Source: Halocatena pleomorpha (GTDB lineage Archaea > Halobacteriota > Halobacteria > Halobacteriales > Haloarculaceae). Taken from it: DNA of 49,649 nucleotides. This document shows positions 37,078 to 46,516 of the stretch, in pieces (position 1 is the stretch's first letter; each line of letters begins with the position of its first letter). The position numbers were made by a program, and so were the translations under genes. The stretch spans positions 1-49,649 of the forward strand of contig NZ_RRCH01000027.1 in NCBI RefSeq assembly GCF_003862495.1, in the 5' to 3' direction. The notes under the pieces are model-generated. The model was given only the letters and a program-made list of their open reading frames with translations, was not told the DNA's origin and made no database searches.

Positions 37078-37584
37078 GTGTGGGTCGAACGTGTGGATCC
37101 GACATCGACTCAGAGCGCGTCCGATAACGTAGCAGGAACACAACCCGTTACAACTGGGAACAAGACAGGCACTACGACGGAATCAATGCACCGAGAGTAC
37201 ATTCTGGGCGTGAACATCGTTACCCAGAGAAACAAAGACCGTGTTCGGTTTCGATTCGAAGCGCCGAATCACAGGGGCGCCGTCTTTCGAGCGGCGGAGT
37301 CTGCAGAACTGTACGCTGACGTTTATTTCGATGTCAATGGTTTTGAGGAAGAAGGGACGGGAGAACGAGGCGTTCCACCAGTGATCATACAGGCCGGACG
37401 AGACACGCTGGCCACGTACCTTCTCACCCAACCACACACAGACATCAACTGGGTTGCGTCGTTCTACGGAAAAACGCCCCCAGCAATCGAACAGTACGTT
37501 GCAGCGGTCAGAACACGCGCCGAAGAGATCCGTGAGGGCGCAAAAGAGCGAGAGAGATCACAGCAAGTGATCAGTGACGGCTGA
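37078..37584 (+). CDS. Uncharacterised cytoplasmic protein
   Basis: This protein has 168 residues from a GTG at 37078; the TATA-like run 32-47 bases before it supports this start. An ATG at 37186 would remove a Ser/Thr-rich, poorly structured leader of 36 residues and give a 132-residue compact core. The core is RVRFRFEAPNHRGAVFRA, then AELYADVYFDVNGF, VPPVIIQAGRDTLATYLL and a helical, Glu/Arg-rich end (ARAEEIREGAKERER-like). It has neither signal nor membrane helix. No known family comes to mind. It ends 121 bases before the exported PhoX-family gene in the same direction. Confidence 0.62.
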   Translation: MWVERVDPTSTQSASDNVAGTQPVTTGNKTGTTTESMHREYILGVNIVTQRNKDRVRFRFEAPNHRGAVFRAAESAELYADVYFDVNGFEEEGTGERGVPPVIIQAGRDTLATYLLTQPHTDINWVASFYGKTPPAIEQYVAAVRTRAEEIREGAKERERSQQVISDG

Positions 37585-37705
37585 CGATCCGGCATGGACC
37601 CGTTCCGATCGGTATATATCCCTTGGGAGTGATCGTTTCCCGACTGTACATCCGCGTATCGATATTATAAACGTACAACAGAAGACATTGTCATCGTTCG
37701 GTTGC

Positions 37706-39778
37706 ATGGTCGAGTTCACTCGACGGCAACTGATGGCAACGTCTATGGCAGCCGCGCTTGGAGCGAGCGTCTCCGGTGTCGGGACTGCTGTAGCCACCGA
37801 TACGAATACCCGGCGGGCTCCGTCTGTCCGGGGAGAACTCAAGCGGTTTTCGTCGACTGCTCTCGGTGCTGAAGTCACTGGTCCGTTCGTATTCAAGGAC
37901 GGAACGCTCCTGTACAGCCTCCAGCATCCGAGCGGAGACAACCCCGAGCCATACAACAGATCAGGGATCGGGTACTTCTCCGGGTTCCGGTTCTCAATGG
38001 ACGGCAGCAACGATGATTTCACCGAACTTTCGACGCCCCAAACGAACGAACAACAGGGGAGGATCCGTAGTGCGGGCGGAGAGTACGAATTCTTGGCACA
38101 CGGGGGCGAGACGATTTCTGACACCGAACGACTCGGTGTGACTCAAACACCAGACGGAACGGACATCACGCGAGAGAATTTTTCCGGAACGATGTATGGC
38201 GATCCGGCTGCAAACCCCGACTGTAACCAGTTCATCCCGACGAATCCAGATGGGACTACTGGCTATCTGTTTACGAACTGGGAGAACAGTCCCGGAAACG
38301 TGTCACGCATCCCGATTAGTCAAGGTGAGAACGGAGGATGGAACGTCGACCTCGATGGGGCCATCAATTTAGCTGACACAAAGCCGTTCCGTGGGATCGA
38401 TGGGACACGGATCAACTGTTATGGCGATCGCACTCCGTGGAACACGATGATCTCCGCGGAGGAAAACTACGCCCACCCCCGCGTTTCTGGGCCAACAACT
38501 GTCGGAGAGATCGTCGCAAACGGAACCGGTGAAGGATATATTGGTGCGTGTCAATTTTGGAATCGACCCGCACCCTCCGAGATCCAATCTGCGATCGAGG
38601 AATACTACGACGACGCGTGGACAGTACAAGGGTGGTGGGCACTATCAGGGATCGAATTTCTGGCGTACTATCTCGGCGCGCAGCCGACTGAATCCGCTGC
38701 CCCGATCAGCGGTCCGTATCCGAACCCGTACCGCTATGGCTACTTCCTCGACATCCGAGAGCCGACAGCCGATCCCCCACAACCGGTCAAATACTACGTA
38801 ATGGGTCGGGCTTCGTGGGAAGCCCCCGACATTCAGAATGATCTGCGAACAGTGTACGGCTGCTCTGATGGCAGCAATAAGGGGATCTACAAGTTCGTGG
38901 CGGATCGGCCGATTCCCAGCTACCACGATCCGATGGACATCGCGGGCACCCTGTACGCTCCGAAGGTGACTAACGAGGCGGCTGCAAAACACCACTCCCC
39001 TGCTGACGTTCCGTTAGAGATCGAGTGGCTTGAGCTGGGGTACGCTACGAATAGGGAGGTCGAAGCTTGGATTGCTGAGTACGATGAGATTACTCAAGTC
39101 GACTATCTTGCTACCCATACCGAGGAGTGGACAGCAGAGGATCCAGTCACCGACGCGGTGCTCGAAGAAGCCGATCGGGAAGTGGTAGAAAATGGGAATC
39201 AAAATTATATTACTAACGAAGAGATCGTCGAATGGGCAGAGCAGTACGACGACGGAGATGTGGATGCAAAGCTCCGGAAAGTACCATTTTTGGAGACGCG
39301 TGCGGCTGCCAAGGAGGTCGGGGCGACGATCGAGTTCAACAAAGCCGAGGGCGTCGACAGTCACGACGGCGCGAGACCCGGTGATCCCGTTTATTTCGCT
39401 ATTTCTGCGCTCAGCGATGGGATGTCCGAGGACGGCGATCTCCAGTTTGAGCGGGTCGATGGGGGTGTTGTCTACCGAGCTACCCTTCAGCACGATTACG
39501 ACGTGTCGACGCTCGAACCCGTCATCGTCGGACCGGACGCTGGCGATCCTGCCGACAGTGCCGATGACGCATTGGTCAATGTAGATAACGTCTACGTAAT
39601 GGACGACGGACGAGTCCTCTGTTGTGAAGACGCGGATCAATTCGGGCGTTCGTATAGTAACGACTGTCTCTACGTCTACCAACCCGAAGATGCGGATCAA
39701 GACCACAGTCACAATGAGGGCAGAAGTGACACGCCCACTACCACGCCGGAGTGGGAACACGCGGAAGGCTATCGCTAA
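37706..39778 (+). CDS. PhoX-family (DUF839) exported phosphatase-like protein
   Basis: This protein has 690 residues from ATG 37706; the Tat signal FTRRQLMATSM with a following Ala-rich segment fixes this start. The body has the beta-propeller repeats of PhoX: TMISAEENYAHP (the Glu of the calcium-binding region), then YGYFLDIREP, VYGCSDGSNKGIYKFV and a late NVDNVYVMDDGRVLCCED. PhoX enzymes are calcium/iron-dependent alkaline phosphatases that release phosphate from esters. An insertion of about 100 residues (EWLELGYATNREVEAWIAE onward) separates propeller blades. The tail is Asp/His/Thr-rich. Together with PhoD (14064) this gives two exported phosphatases in the window. Confidence 0.75.
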   Translation: MVEFTRRQLMATSMAAALGASVSGVGTAVATDTNTRRAPSVRGELKRFSSTALGAEVTGPFVFKDGTLLYSLQHPSGDNPEPYNRSGIGYFSGFRFSMDGSNDDFTELSTPQTNEQQGRIRSAGGEYEFLAHGGETISDTERLGVTQTPDGTDITRENFSGTMYGDPAANPDCNQFIPTNPDGTTGYLFTNWENSPGNVSRIPISQGENGGWNVDLDGAINLADTKPFRGIDGTRINCYGDRTPWNTMISAEENYAHPRVSGPTTVGEIVANGTGEGYIGACQFWNRPAPSEIQSAIEEYYDDAWTVQGWWALSGIEFLAYYLGAQPTESAAPISGPYPNPYRYGYFLDIREPTADPPQPVKYYVMGRASWEAPDIQNDLRTVYGCSDGSNKGIYKFVADRPIPSYHDPMDIAGTLYAPKVTNEAAAKHHSPADVPLEIEWLELGYATNREVEAWIAEYDEITQVDYLATHTEEWTAEDPVTDAVLEEADREVVENGNQNYITNEEIVEWAEQYDDGDVDAKLRKVPFLETRAAAKEVGATIEFNKAEGVDSHDGARPGDPVYFAISALSDGMSEDGDLQFERVDGGVVYRATLQHDYDVSTLEPVIVGPDAGDPADSADDALVNVDNVYVMDDGRVLCCEDADQFGRSYSNDCLYVYQPEDADQDHSHNEGRSDTPTTTPEWEHAEGYR

Positions 39779-39781
39779 GTA

Positions 39782-41104
39782 TCAGTGACCGGTCTTTTCC
39801 ACGTGGTACCAGTCATCAACACCGCCGATCACGTACTCAGTGATCGCTTTCGTTGCGACGAGACCGTACAGGGGGAAGATGACCGGCGTTACGATCCATT
39901 CCCAACCGATCCGATCGACTTTCCCGTGAACGTAATCGATACACCGAATGAGAACAGAGATCGTGATCACCGTGAGAAACGGACCGAACGAGATCATCGT
40001 GTCACTGAACAGAACGACGACTACGAACTTTGCTGTGAGAGAGAGAAGCAGCAGGTTGCCGAAAACCGAACTCATACAAATACCCATACTCAGTACACCA
40101 CGGAGGGTACGCGGCGGAAACCGTTCACGGAGCAGTAGGTGAAACACCTGTGCGTATCCACTCATCCAGCGCTTTCTCTGGCCCCACCAGTCGTGTACCG
40201 TGTGTGCCGCTTCGATCGTAGAAGAGTAATACAGCTGTTCATGAACGTCAAACCCGTGTTTGTAACACCGGTACGCAAAGTCATAATCTTCGGTGAGCAT
40301 CGTCGGGTTGTATCCACCGACGGTTTCGAAGGTCTCTCGACGCATGACAACGGCCCGACTGGCCGCAAGGCGGAATCCGATGAAGATCGAGAGTAAACGG
40401 CTGGTAACGTAGTTCAATAGGACGGATTCGTAGTAAGCGATCGCTTCGATGAGACCACTCGCACGGGGGACAGTGCGACCCTGGACGATATCACACTCGG
40501 AAAGTTCAGTCACTGCACTCGATAGAAATTGAGGATGAATCGATTCATCGGCGTCGAAAACGGCGATATACTCGGACACTGTCTGTTCGACAGCGTAGTT
40601 GATGGCTCCGGCCTTCGATCCTGAATAGCGCGTGTTGATGAGATATTCGACGGATTCATGATCAGCCGAAAGGGTAGTGGCACGATCGATACTCGGCTGA
40701 TCGTCAGGCTCACAGACGATACACACGGTGACGGGGACCGTCGACTCAAGGAGGCTCGTGACGCTCAGGTCAAGCACGTCAGCATCCTTATAAACAGGAA
40801 CGATAGCCGTCATCGATCCCGCAGCCAGTTCGGATGCTTCGCTTGAATCGATGCGATGGATGAAAAGCTGTACAATGAATACCAATGCAGACAACGACAC
40901 CATTCCGGTGAATGAGACTGCTGCGATACTAGCCTGTAACGTCACGATGATGAGGCTGATAACGATCAAATCGAGATGGATAGTTATGATCGATAAGCCC
41001 CTGAATAGTTCAAAGGTAAATATAATACCAGAAAGGGAGAAAAAGAACATGCGACTGAACCAGCGACGGAGGAATGGTCGGACCAACCAGTGTTCAGTAT
41101 TCAT
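39782..41104 (-). CDS. Membrane-bound processive-type glycosyltransferase, family 2
   Basis: This 440-residue protein has two N-terminal membrane helices (about 20-40 and 45-85), then a GT2 domain. AIVPVYKDADVL begins the nucleotide-sugar fold; the DAD motif (VFDADESIHP), the catalytic-base region LTEDYDF and QRKRW are the D, DxD, D and QxxRW set typical of cellulose/hyaluronan synthase-like enzymes. Further helices follow at the C-terminus. It would build an extracellular or membrane-linked glycan from a nucleotide sugar. It is convergent with the PhoX-family gene and three bases separate the stops. Confidence 0.87.
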   Translation of the reverse strand: MNTEHWLVRPFLRRWFSRMFFFSLSGIIFTFELFRGLSIITIHLDLIVISLIIVTLQASIAAVSFTGMVSLSALVFIVQLFIHRIDSSEASELAAGSMTAIVPVYKDADVLDLSVTSLLESTVPVTVCIVCEPDDQPSIDRATTLSADHESVEYLINTRYSGSKAGAINYAVEQTVSEYIAVFDADESIHPQFLSSAVTELSECDIVQGRTVPRASGLIEAIAYYESVLLNYVTSRLLSIFIGFRLAASRAVVMRRETFETVGGYNPTMLTEDYDFAYRCYKHGFDVHEQLYYSSTIEAAHTVHDWWGQRKRWMSGYAQVFHLLLRERFPPRTLRGVLSMGICMSSVFGNLLLLSLTAKFVVVVLFSDTMISFGPFLTVITISVLIRCIDYVHGKVDRIGWEWIVTPVIFPLYGLVATKAITEYVIGGVDDWYHVEKTGH

Positions 41105-41400
41105 ATTAACATCACTAATTAATTGATTTTATCTCTTATCGATGATTGAGGGCTATACGACAGCGGAACCGTCGGGAGGGACTGGGCAGAGTCAATGCGC
41201 AACCGAGTCGGCCGCTGGAGGGGAATTACTCTGAGACCAGTGTCGGAAGAGCGAGGAAAGTCTCCATTCATGGTACCATCACCAAGGAATACATTCGACG
41301 TAAATGAAGGAAACACAACCCACCCACACAAAGGTTTCGATACAGATACGTATTTGTTATAGAGTACGTTTCGGATTCGGCGCTAAAGGAGAGTTCAGGA
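41105..41400. other. Intergenic stretch between the glycosyltransferase start and the orc1 stop
   Basis: About 296 bases with no convincing gene. The end near the glycosyltransferase is AT-rich and likely holds its promoter. No repeat or palindrome of note was found. Confidence 0.45.
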
Positions 41401-42672
41401 TTACTTCAGTTTTTCGAGTTGGCTATCGCGGAGGACGGATTTCAGAACGATATCCGTATCCTGAACGAGGCGATGCTCGAGATAGCTGCCTTGTCCTCGT
41501 CCGCCACCTGTTCGGGTCGATTCAACGACACCGAGAAACGCCTGCTCTTTGAGGAGTTCGTACACACGATGCTCGCTGAGCGTTTTCGTGCCGAGAGTGT
41601 CAGCGATCTCCGTGTAGTGATCGTAGATGTGGCTCGTCGAAAACTCGTCGTCTTTGTTATTCTCGGTAAGGAGCGCCAGTGCGTACAGGATGAATTTCAC
41701 TTGCGTCGTCGATCCTCGAAGCAACTCTTCGAAGCGGTCGATCTCTGCCCATTCTTGAGCGTCTCTCACGTGTTCTTCACGGATCTTGTCTGCGTTCTGC
41801 CGTTCGGCTAGTTCTCCAGCATGGCGCAAAATTTCGATCGCCTTCCGAGCGTCGCCGTGTTCTTGGGCTGCGAACGCGGCGGTGAGCGGGATCACATCGT
41901 CGGTGATGACGCTATCATGAAAAGCGTCACGACGATGGTTCATGATTTCACGGAGCTGGTTTGCGTCGTAGGGTTGGAAAACGAATTCCTCCTCGCGGAG
42001 ACTACTTTTGACGCGTTCATTCAGCTCGTTGTGGTATTCGATTTTGTTGCTGATCGCAATGATCCCGAGATGGCAGTCCGCTTTTCCGGATTCACGGGCG
42101 CGGGAGAGTTGCATTAGTACGTCATCGTTTTCGAGACGGTCGACCTCGTCAAGGATGATCACGACCGCATTGTATCGCTGATCGAGTATATCCCACAGAT
42201 AGTCGTAATACTCTCCACTTCCGATGCCAGATCGAGGAATATCGAACCCAGTTATGTCCGGATCGTTCACCGCACGGGTGATCGAGCGAGCGACGCGGGT
42301 TTGGGTGTTATGCTGAGCACAATCAACGTACACCATCCCGACAGACGCTCCTTGGGCTTCTGCAGCACGCTTTGCTCGTTCGGTAACATGGCGGGCGACT
42401 AGGGATTTCCCGGTCCCAGTTTTCCCGTAGATCATGACGTTGTTCGGTGGCTGATCCTGAACGATAGGCCGGAGTTCAGCAGCGACCGCTTCGATCTCGT
42501 CATCCCGACCAACGATACGAGCACTCTCTGGCACGTGGCCGACCTTAAGAAGTTCCTTTCGATTAAAGATATGAGTGTGAGAGGGATCACCGTCGAAATT
42601 GAACAGGGGATCTTTAGACGGGTCTTCAAACCGGTCGTCGAAGTCGGAAAGTCGAGGAGGATCGTCGACCAT
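41401..42672 (-). CDS. orc1: Orc1/Cdc6-type replication initiator
   Basis: This 423-residue protein is an AAA+ ATPase with Walker A GKTGTGKS (83-90), Walker B VVIILDEVDRLEND (about 170), sensor 1 IAISNKIEYHNELN and sensor 2 GDARKAIEILRHAGELA. A C-terminal winged helix (about 320-400) would contact the origin boxes. Such initiators bind origin recognition boxes and load the MCM helicase. The start codon faces the origin (42710-43874), as in most archaeal orc1/oriC pairs, and the nearest origin box begins 38 bases before the start, so it may regulate its own gene. Confidence 0.95.
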   Translation of the reverse strand: MVDDPPRLSDFDDRFEDPSKDPLFNFDGDPSHTHIFNRKELLKVGHVPESARIVGRDDEIEAVAAELRPIVQDQPPNNVMIYGKTGTGKSLVARHVTERAKRAAEAQGASVGMVYVDCAQHNTQTRVARSITRAVNDPDITGFDIPRSGIGSGEYYDYLWDILDQRYNAVVIILDEVDRLENDDVLMQLSRARESGKADCHLGIIAISNKIEYHNELNERVKSSLREEEFVFQPYDANQLREIMNHRRDAFHDSVITDDVIPLTAAFAAQEHGDARKAIEILRHAGELAERQNADKIREEHVRDAQEWAEIDRFEELLRGSTTQVKFILYALALLTENNKDDEFSTSHIYDHYTEIADTLGTKTLSEHRVYELLKEQAFLGVVESTRTGGGRGQGSYLEHRLVQDTDIVLKSVLRDSQLEKLK

Positions 42673-42709
42673 GTATATCCAATGCAGTGGAGGGAGTTTA
42701 CTTAGGTTT

Positions 42710-42934
42710 ATCCCTCCCCAGAAAGAGTGTATCTCTCCGGTTCACGCTGACGTAACAACGTCGTACGAGCCGTATCACATCTGTGACTGATGAACCGAGA
42801 ACAGAATGTATCGCGTGTCCCCATCGGATCACTCCTATGGCAGCTCGTTACTCGTAGAGAGACCCACCCCCGATCAAGAGTGTATCGTCGTTTGGTCTAC
42901 CTCACCAACCCCCCCACCCCTGATCAAGAGTGTA
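42710..42934 (-). repeat. Three origin recognition boxes, orc1 side
   Basis: Boxes at 42710-42733 (weakest), 42862-42884 and 42906-42934 read, on the minus strand, TACACTCTTnnnnnGGGG followed by a G-rich string. The second and third carry TTGATC in the core; the first has TTTCT. They point toward orc1. Confidence 0.85.
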
Positions 42935-43116
42935 AGTGTTCATAGGGGGGGTGGCTCCAGTTGAGAACGGGGACGTGGTTCTCGAAACTGCTATAGAACT
43001 CGGTTAGAAGTGATATAATAGTAGAAATAGATATTTACTGGACGGTAGCGTTTCGATAGGAACGAGAACGGATCAACCGTTCTCTTCTTTCACGGTTTAC
43101 TTAATGGACTGTTCTC
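42797..43116. repeat. Six copies of GAGAAC/GTTCTC within the origin
   Basis: The hexamer occurs at 42797, 42963, 42978 (reverse), 43064, 43079 (reverse) and 43111 (reverse). The extended form is close to CGAGAACRG. Two pairs make inverted repeats: 42963-42983 with a 9-base spacer, and 43064-43084 with 8-base arms and a 5-base loop. None occurs on the far side of the unwinding region. Confidence 0.65.
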
Positions 43117-43520
43117 GTTTACTGTTTATAAATATTTTGTTCTACTGCTGTTACTTGCTGCTGTTACATACTAGACGTTCGTCTAGATGTTGTTTCACTA
43201 TGCTAGTTTGCTAGCTGTTCTAGCTAGCTGTTCCACTATCTAATGATTATTAACTTAATAGTTACTAATTATATAATAATTAATTATTAATTATTATAAT
43301 TAATACATAGCTAATAATGTAGATGTGAGTGTTAGACTATTGGTTATGAATAGATACTTCATTAGAACAACAATTAACTAGTGTACGGATTTTTTATGCT
43401 GTATATAATGTAGTATATAGTTTTGTGCTGTGTATAACGTTGTATGTGAATATGGGTATGTGGATATAGGTATATGGATATAAATTATTTTCTAATTTTC
43501 GGTGGAGTGTTAACTGTATT
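43117..43520. other. AT-rich duplex-unwinding region of the origin
   Basis: The 400 bases are strongly AT-rich with long A/T-only runs (43240-43310), where AATAATTAATTATT is itself palindromic, and with near-tandem TATGGGTATGTGGATATAGG-like units at 43450-43483. The composition contrasts sharply with the flanking boxes. This is the expected site of strand opening. Confidence 0.75.
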
Positions 43521-43628
43521 TGGCGATATTCATGGTATGTCTGCTTCAGCGTAGTCAGTAGTGGCTCAATCGGTAGTCGGTCAACGTCATCTACAGTTCG
43601 CTCGGAACCTCACGCCTTCCTCTCTGGT

Positions 43629-43874
43629 TTACACTCTTGGCGAGGGGTGGGTGGGTGAAGCCTCCGATAATCACTGGATGTGTAGCGAAATGCAGGACCC
43701 CCTCCGAACAGATACACTCTTGATCAGGGGTGGGTGGGTGGAAGTGGTAGGATAATGAATAGGTTTGGATGACTGCTTCAACCCCTCCAACGAGTGCTTA
43801 CACTCTTGACGAGGGGCGGGGGAGGGGGTTGACAGACGGCTGCGAGCACTTTCACTCTTGATCAGGGGTGAGGG
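43629..43874 (+). repeat. Four origin recognition boxes, far side
   Basis: Boxes are at 43629-43657, 43713-43741, 43798-43828 and 43850-43874 on the plus strand, all of the form ACACTCTTGnnnnGGGG plus G-string (the fourth has TTCACTCTTG). Boxes one and three have GCGA or ACGA in the variable core; two and four have ATCA. Spacing is 84, 85 and 52 bases, so they are not a tandem array. Confidence 0.88.
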
Positions 43875-43984
43875 TCCCGGTCCGGCTTTCTCCCGAAACC
43901 GCTTGCGGAACACGGCGAAGAATATAATCTCCCTTAATTCCTCCGTGTATATTTTACTACTAATAGGAACTGTTTTACTTTCGG

Positions 43985-45703
43985 ATGCCAAACGAGAGAC
44001 ACATGTACGACGAGGATGACCTCGAGACCATCCGCAACGCTCACGACGTGTGGGAGGAGGATACGCTCGATCCGGTGCTCGATTCTTATGGCGAGCGCCA
44101 CGATCGATTCGCAACCGTCTCGAATCACGAGGTAAACCGGCTGTACACGCCGACTGATGTAGCCGATCTCGACTACGAAGAGGATCTCGGTATGCCTGGT
44201 GAGCCCCCGTACACGCGTGGACCGTATCCGACGATGTACCGCGGCCGGACGTGGACGATGCGCCAGTTTGCTGGGTTCGGAACCGCCGAGGAAACCAACG
44301 AGCGCTTTCACTACCTTATCGAGGAAGGGCAAACTGGTCTTTCGACCGCCTTTGATATGCCTTCCTTGATGGGAATTGACTCTGACCATCCAATGAGTGA
44401 AGGTGAAGTGGGTACGGAGGGCGTCGCCGTCGACACACTCGCAGACATGGAAGTGTTGTTCGATGGTATCGACATCGGTGAGGTGTCTACCTCTTTCACA
44501 ATCAATCCGAGTGCTGCAGTGATCTACGCGATGTACGTCGCGCTTGCCGATCAACAGGATGTCCCTCGCAACCAGATCAACGGCACCCTTCAGAACGACA
44601 TGCTCAAAGAGTTTATCGCCCAGAAGGAATGGGTGATTCCACCCGAACCGTCGTTGGACGTGGTAACTGACACCATAGAATTCGCGGTCAATCAGACACC
44701 GAAATTCCATCCGGTATCGATTTCAGGCTATCACATCCGAGAAGCCGGCTCGACGGCCGCTCAGGAGGCTGCTTTCACCCTCGCTGACGGCTTCGCCTAC
44801 GTCGAAGACTGCTTGGACCGGGGCCTCGATATCGACGCATTTGCGCCTCTCTTCTCGTTTTTCTTTAATTCGCACAACTCTCTCTTCGAGGAGGTAGCGA
44901 AGTTTCGTGCGAGCCGGCGCATTTACGCACGAATCATGGACGAGTGGTACGACGCACAAGCTGATGAAGCGAAGCGGCTAAAGTTCCATACTCAGACGGC
45001 CGGACAATCGTTGACCGCTCAACAGCCAATGAACAACATCGCTCGGGTAACGATACAAGCTCTCGCGGGTGTCCTTGGTGGAACCCAGTCGCTACACACC
45101 AATTCCTTTGACGAGGCGCTTGCACTTCCATCCGAGAAAGCCGTTCGGGTCGCGTTGCGCACCCAGCAGATCATCGCTGAGGAATCGGGCGCGGCCGACA
45201 TCGTTGATCCGCTCGGGGGCAGTTTCGCCGTCGAAGCGCTCACCGACGAATTGGAAACCGAAATCATGGATTACATTGAGGAAATCAGAGCGAAAGGGGA
45301 TGGTTCCGTTCGCAGAGGTGTTCTCTCCGGAATCGACGACGGCTACTTTCACCGAGAGATTCAGGACTCCTCGTATGAGTATCAACAGCGCGTTGATGCA
45401 GGCGAGGAGACGGTCGTCGGTGTCAATGAATATGAAATTGAGGAAGACACGTCTGTCGATATCCTCACCGTAGATGAGAGCGCTGAACAAGCGCAACTCG
45501 AACGCCTCGAACGAGTCAAACGCGAACGGGACGACCAGGCAGTTGCAATTTCCCTCACGGCCCTATCAGACGCTATCGAATCGGATGAGAACGTAATGCC
45601 GTACATCATCGACGCCGTGAAAACTTATGCCACGATGGGTGAAATCATGGGCGTTTTCGAGGATCAGTACGGATCATATCAGGAGACACCTGTGACAGCG
45701 TAA
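43985..45703 (+). CDS. Methylmalonyl-CoA mutase large subunit (substrate-binding domain)
   Basis: This 572-residue protein has MYRGRTWTMRQFAGFGTAEE near residue 80, the signature TAFDMPSLMGIDSDHP, VSISGYHIREAGSTAAQE and KFHTQTAGQSLTAQQPMNN, as in archaeal mutase alpha chains. It ends at about the point where the B12-binding domain would begin, so the cobalamin subunit must be encoded elsewhere, the usual archaeal split. The enzyme interconverts methylmalonyl-CoA and succinyl-CoA in the cytoplasm. A TATA-like run (43946-43958) lies 27-39 bases before the ATG, just beyond the last origin box. Confidence 0.95.
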   Translation: MPNERHMYDEDDLETIRNAHDVWEEDTLDPVLDSYGERHDRFATVSNHEVNRLYTPTDVADLDYEEDLGMPGEPPYTRGPYPTMYRGRTWTMRQFAGFGTAEETNERFHYLIEEGQTGLSTAFDMPSLMGIDSDHPMSEGEVGTEGVAVDTLADMEVLFDGIDIGEVSTSFTINPSAAVIYAMYVALADQQDVPRNQINGTLQNDMLKEFIAQKEWVIPPEPSLDVVTDTIEFAVNQTPKFHPVSISGYHIREAGSTAAQEAAFTLADGFAYVEDCLDRGLDIDAFAPLFSFFFNSHNSLFEEVAKFRASRRIYARIMDEWYDAQADEAKRLKFHTQTAGQSLTAQQPMNNIARVTIQALAGVLGGTQSLHTNSFDEALALPSEKAVRVALRTQQIIAEESGAADIVDPLGGSFAVEALTDELETEIMDYIEEIRAKGDGSVRRGVLSGIDDGYFHREIQDSSYEYQQRVDAGEETVVGVNEYEIEEDTSVDILTVDESAEQAQLERLERVKRERDDQAVAISLTALSDAIESDENVMPYIIDAVKTYATMGEIMGVFEDQYGSYQETPVTA

Positions 45704-45944
45704 ATCGTATTGACCTCAAACGTGGTCAAACAGCAGGATTACGGCAGCTATCGAATGTTTACATTACAAGCGTATGTCTGTAACAGTAAAGAATCATACC
45801 TGGTTCGTCGACTCGACCAACCGCAATGTCGTCCGATATCACCCGATTCTCTCCGCTAGATAACTCAAACGCTGTTTTCTCCTACTGAACACGGCATTTG
45901 CAGACAAGAACCATATGCTCATTCCTGTCGATGAATATCGTACG

Positions 45945-46181
45945 ATGTCAATGATCACAGAATCCGACGAAGGAAAATCCGTCGTCCGTGATGATACCAC
46001 CGTCGGTATCGTAGCCACCGTTGAGCACGGAACGGCATACGTTGAACCGGATCCCAGCCTTACTGATAAAGTAATGTCCCAGTTGGGGTGGAAAGACATC
46101 GATGAAGAAACGTTTCCGCTCCAAGATGATGAAATTGCTGACGTGACGGACGATGAAATCAGACTCCAAACATCGAGATAA
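45945..46181 (+). CDS. PRC-barrel-like small protein
   Basis: This protein has 78 residues from the ATG at 45945 (an ATG 30 bases upstream is less likely). The core GKSVVRDDTTVGIVATVEHGTAYVEPDP, and LGWKDIDEETFPLQDDEIADV after it, are the pattern of haloarchaeal PRC-barrel proteins. PRC-barrels often pair with other proteins in RNA handling or cell division. It is strongly acidic. The gene is isolated, with 241 bases before and more than 500 after. Confidence 0.75.
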   Translation: MSMITESDEGKSVVRDDTTVGIVATVEHGTAYVEPDPSLTDKVMSQLGWKDIDEETFPLQDDEIADVTDDEIRLQTSR

Positions 46182-46516
46182 TTACTTACCGCATCCGTCT
46201 ATCTTTCGGGACACCCGAAAAGGACAGATCACCGTGGCTTTTCTGATATGGGTGTAATATATGTAGAAAAGTAAAATACAACATTAAATTATATTTCTAT
46301 ACTATGGACACTAGTTAATCAACATTGGCGTTATTTTTTCTTCATAGACAGGTATGCACAGACAATTGTCACGCCATCTACCTGCTATAGTATCGATACA
46401 GTATATATTTCAAAAATAGAATCAATATAGCCGTTCAGTCGCAGGATGACCGAGGAAATTGAACTGAGTGATATGAAACGTATTTTCGATGGATTAATAT
46501 TTCTGTAAGTGGATCC
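46182..46516. other. AT-rich intergenic stretch
   Basis: There are about 335 bases between the PRC-barrel gene and the decayed gene. It is AT-rich at 46250-46310 and holds a 10-base palindrome GACAATTGTC (46361-46370). A short frame from ATG 46443 (MTEEIELSDMKRIFDG) meets a stop at 46503-46505; it could be the original N-terminus of the decayed gene. No RNA gene recognised. Confidence 0.4.

Larger units (their letters stand above)
42710..43874. other. Replication origin (oriC)
   Basis: The stretch between the initiator gene and the mutase gene has no gene and shows the full layout of an archaeal origin: three G-rich origin boxes on the orc1 side in one orientation, an AT-rich middle (43117-43520), and four boxes on the far side in the opposite orientation. 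It also has inverted repeats at 43064-43084 and 43171-43186. The arrangement and the adjacent orc1 gene make this a strong call. Whether it is a chromosome or plasmid origin cannot be told from the window. Confidence 0.9.

Noticed and set aside
39014-39760. A 248-residue minus-strand frame
   Set aside because: Antisense to the PhoX-family gene, which has the Tat signal and family motifs; the shadow has none.
43629-43874. Possible CRISPR array
   Set aside because: The repeated units are G-rich boxes with unequal spacing and matching inverted copies near orc1, which fits origin boxes and not repeat-spacer units; no cas gene is present.
46361-46370. GACAATTGTC palindrome
   Set aside because: A single 10-base palindrome far from any start codon; not distinguishable from chance.
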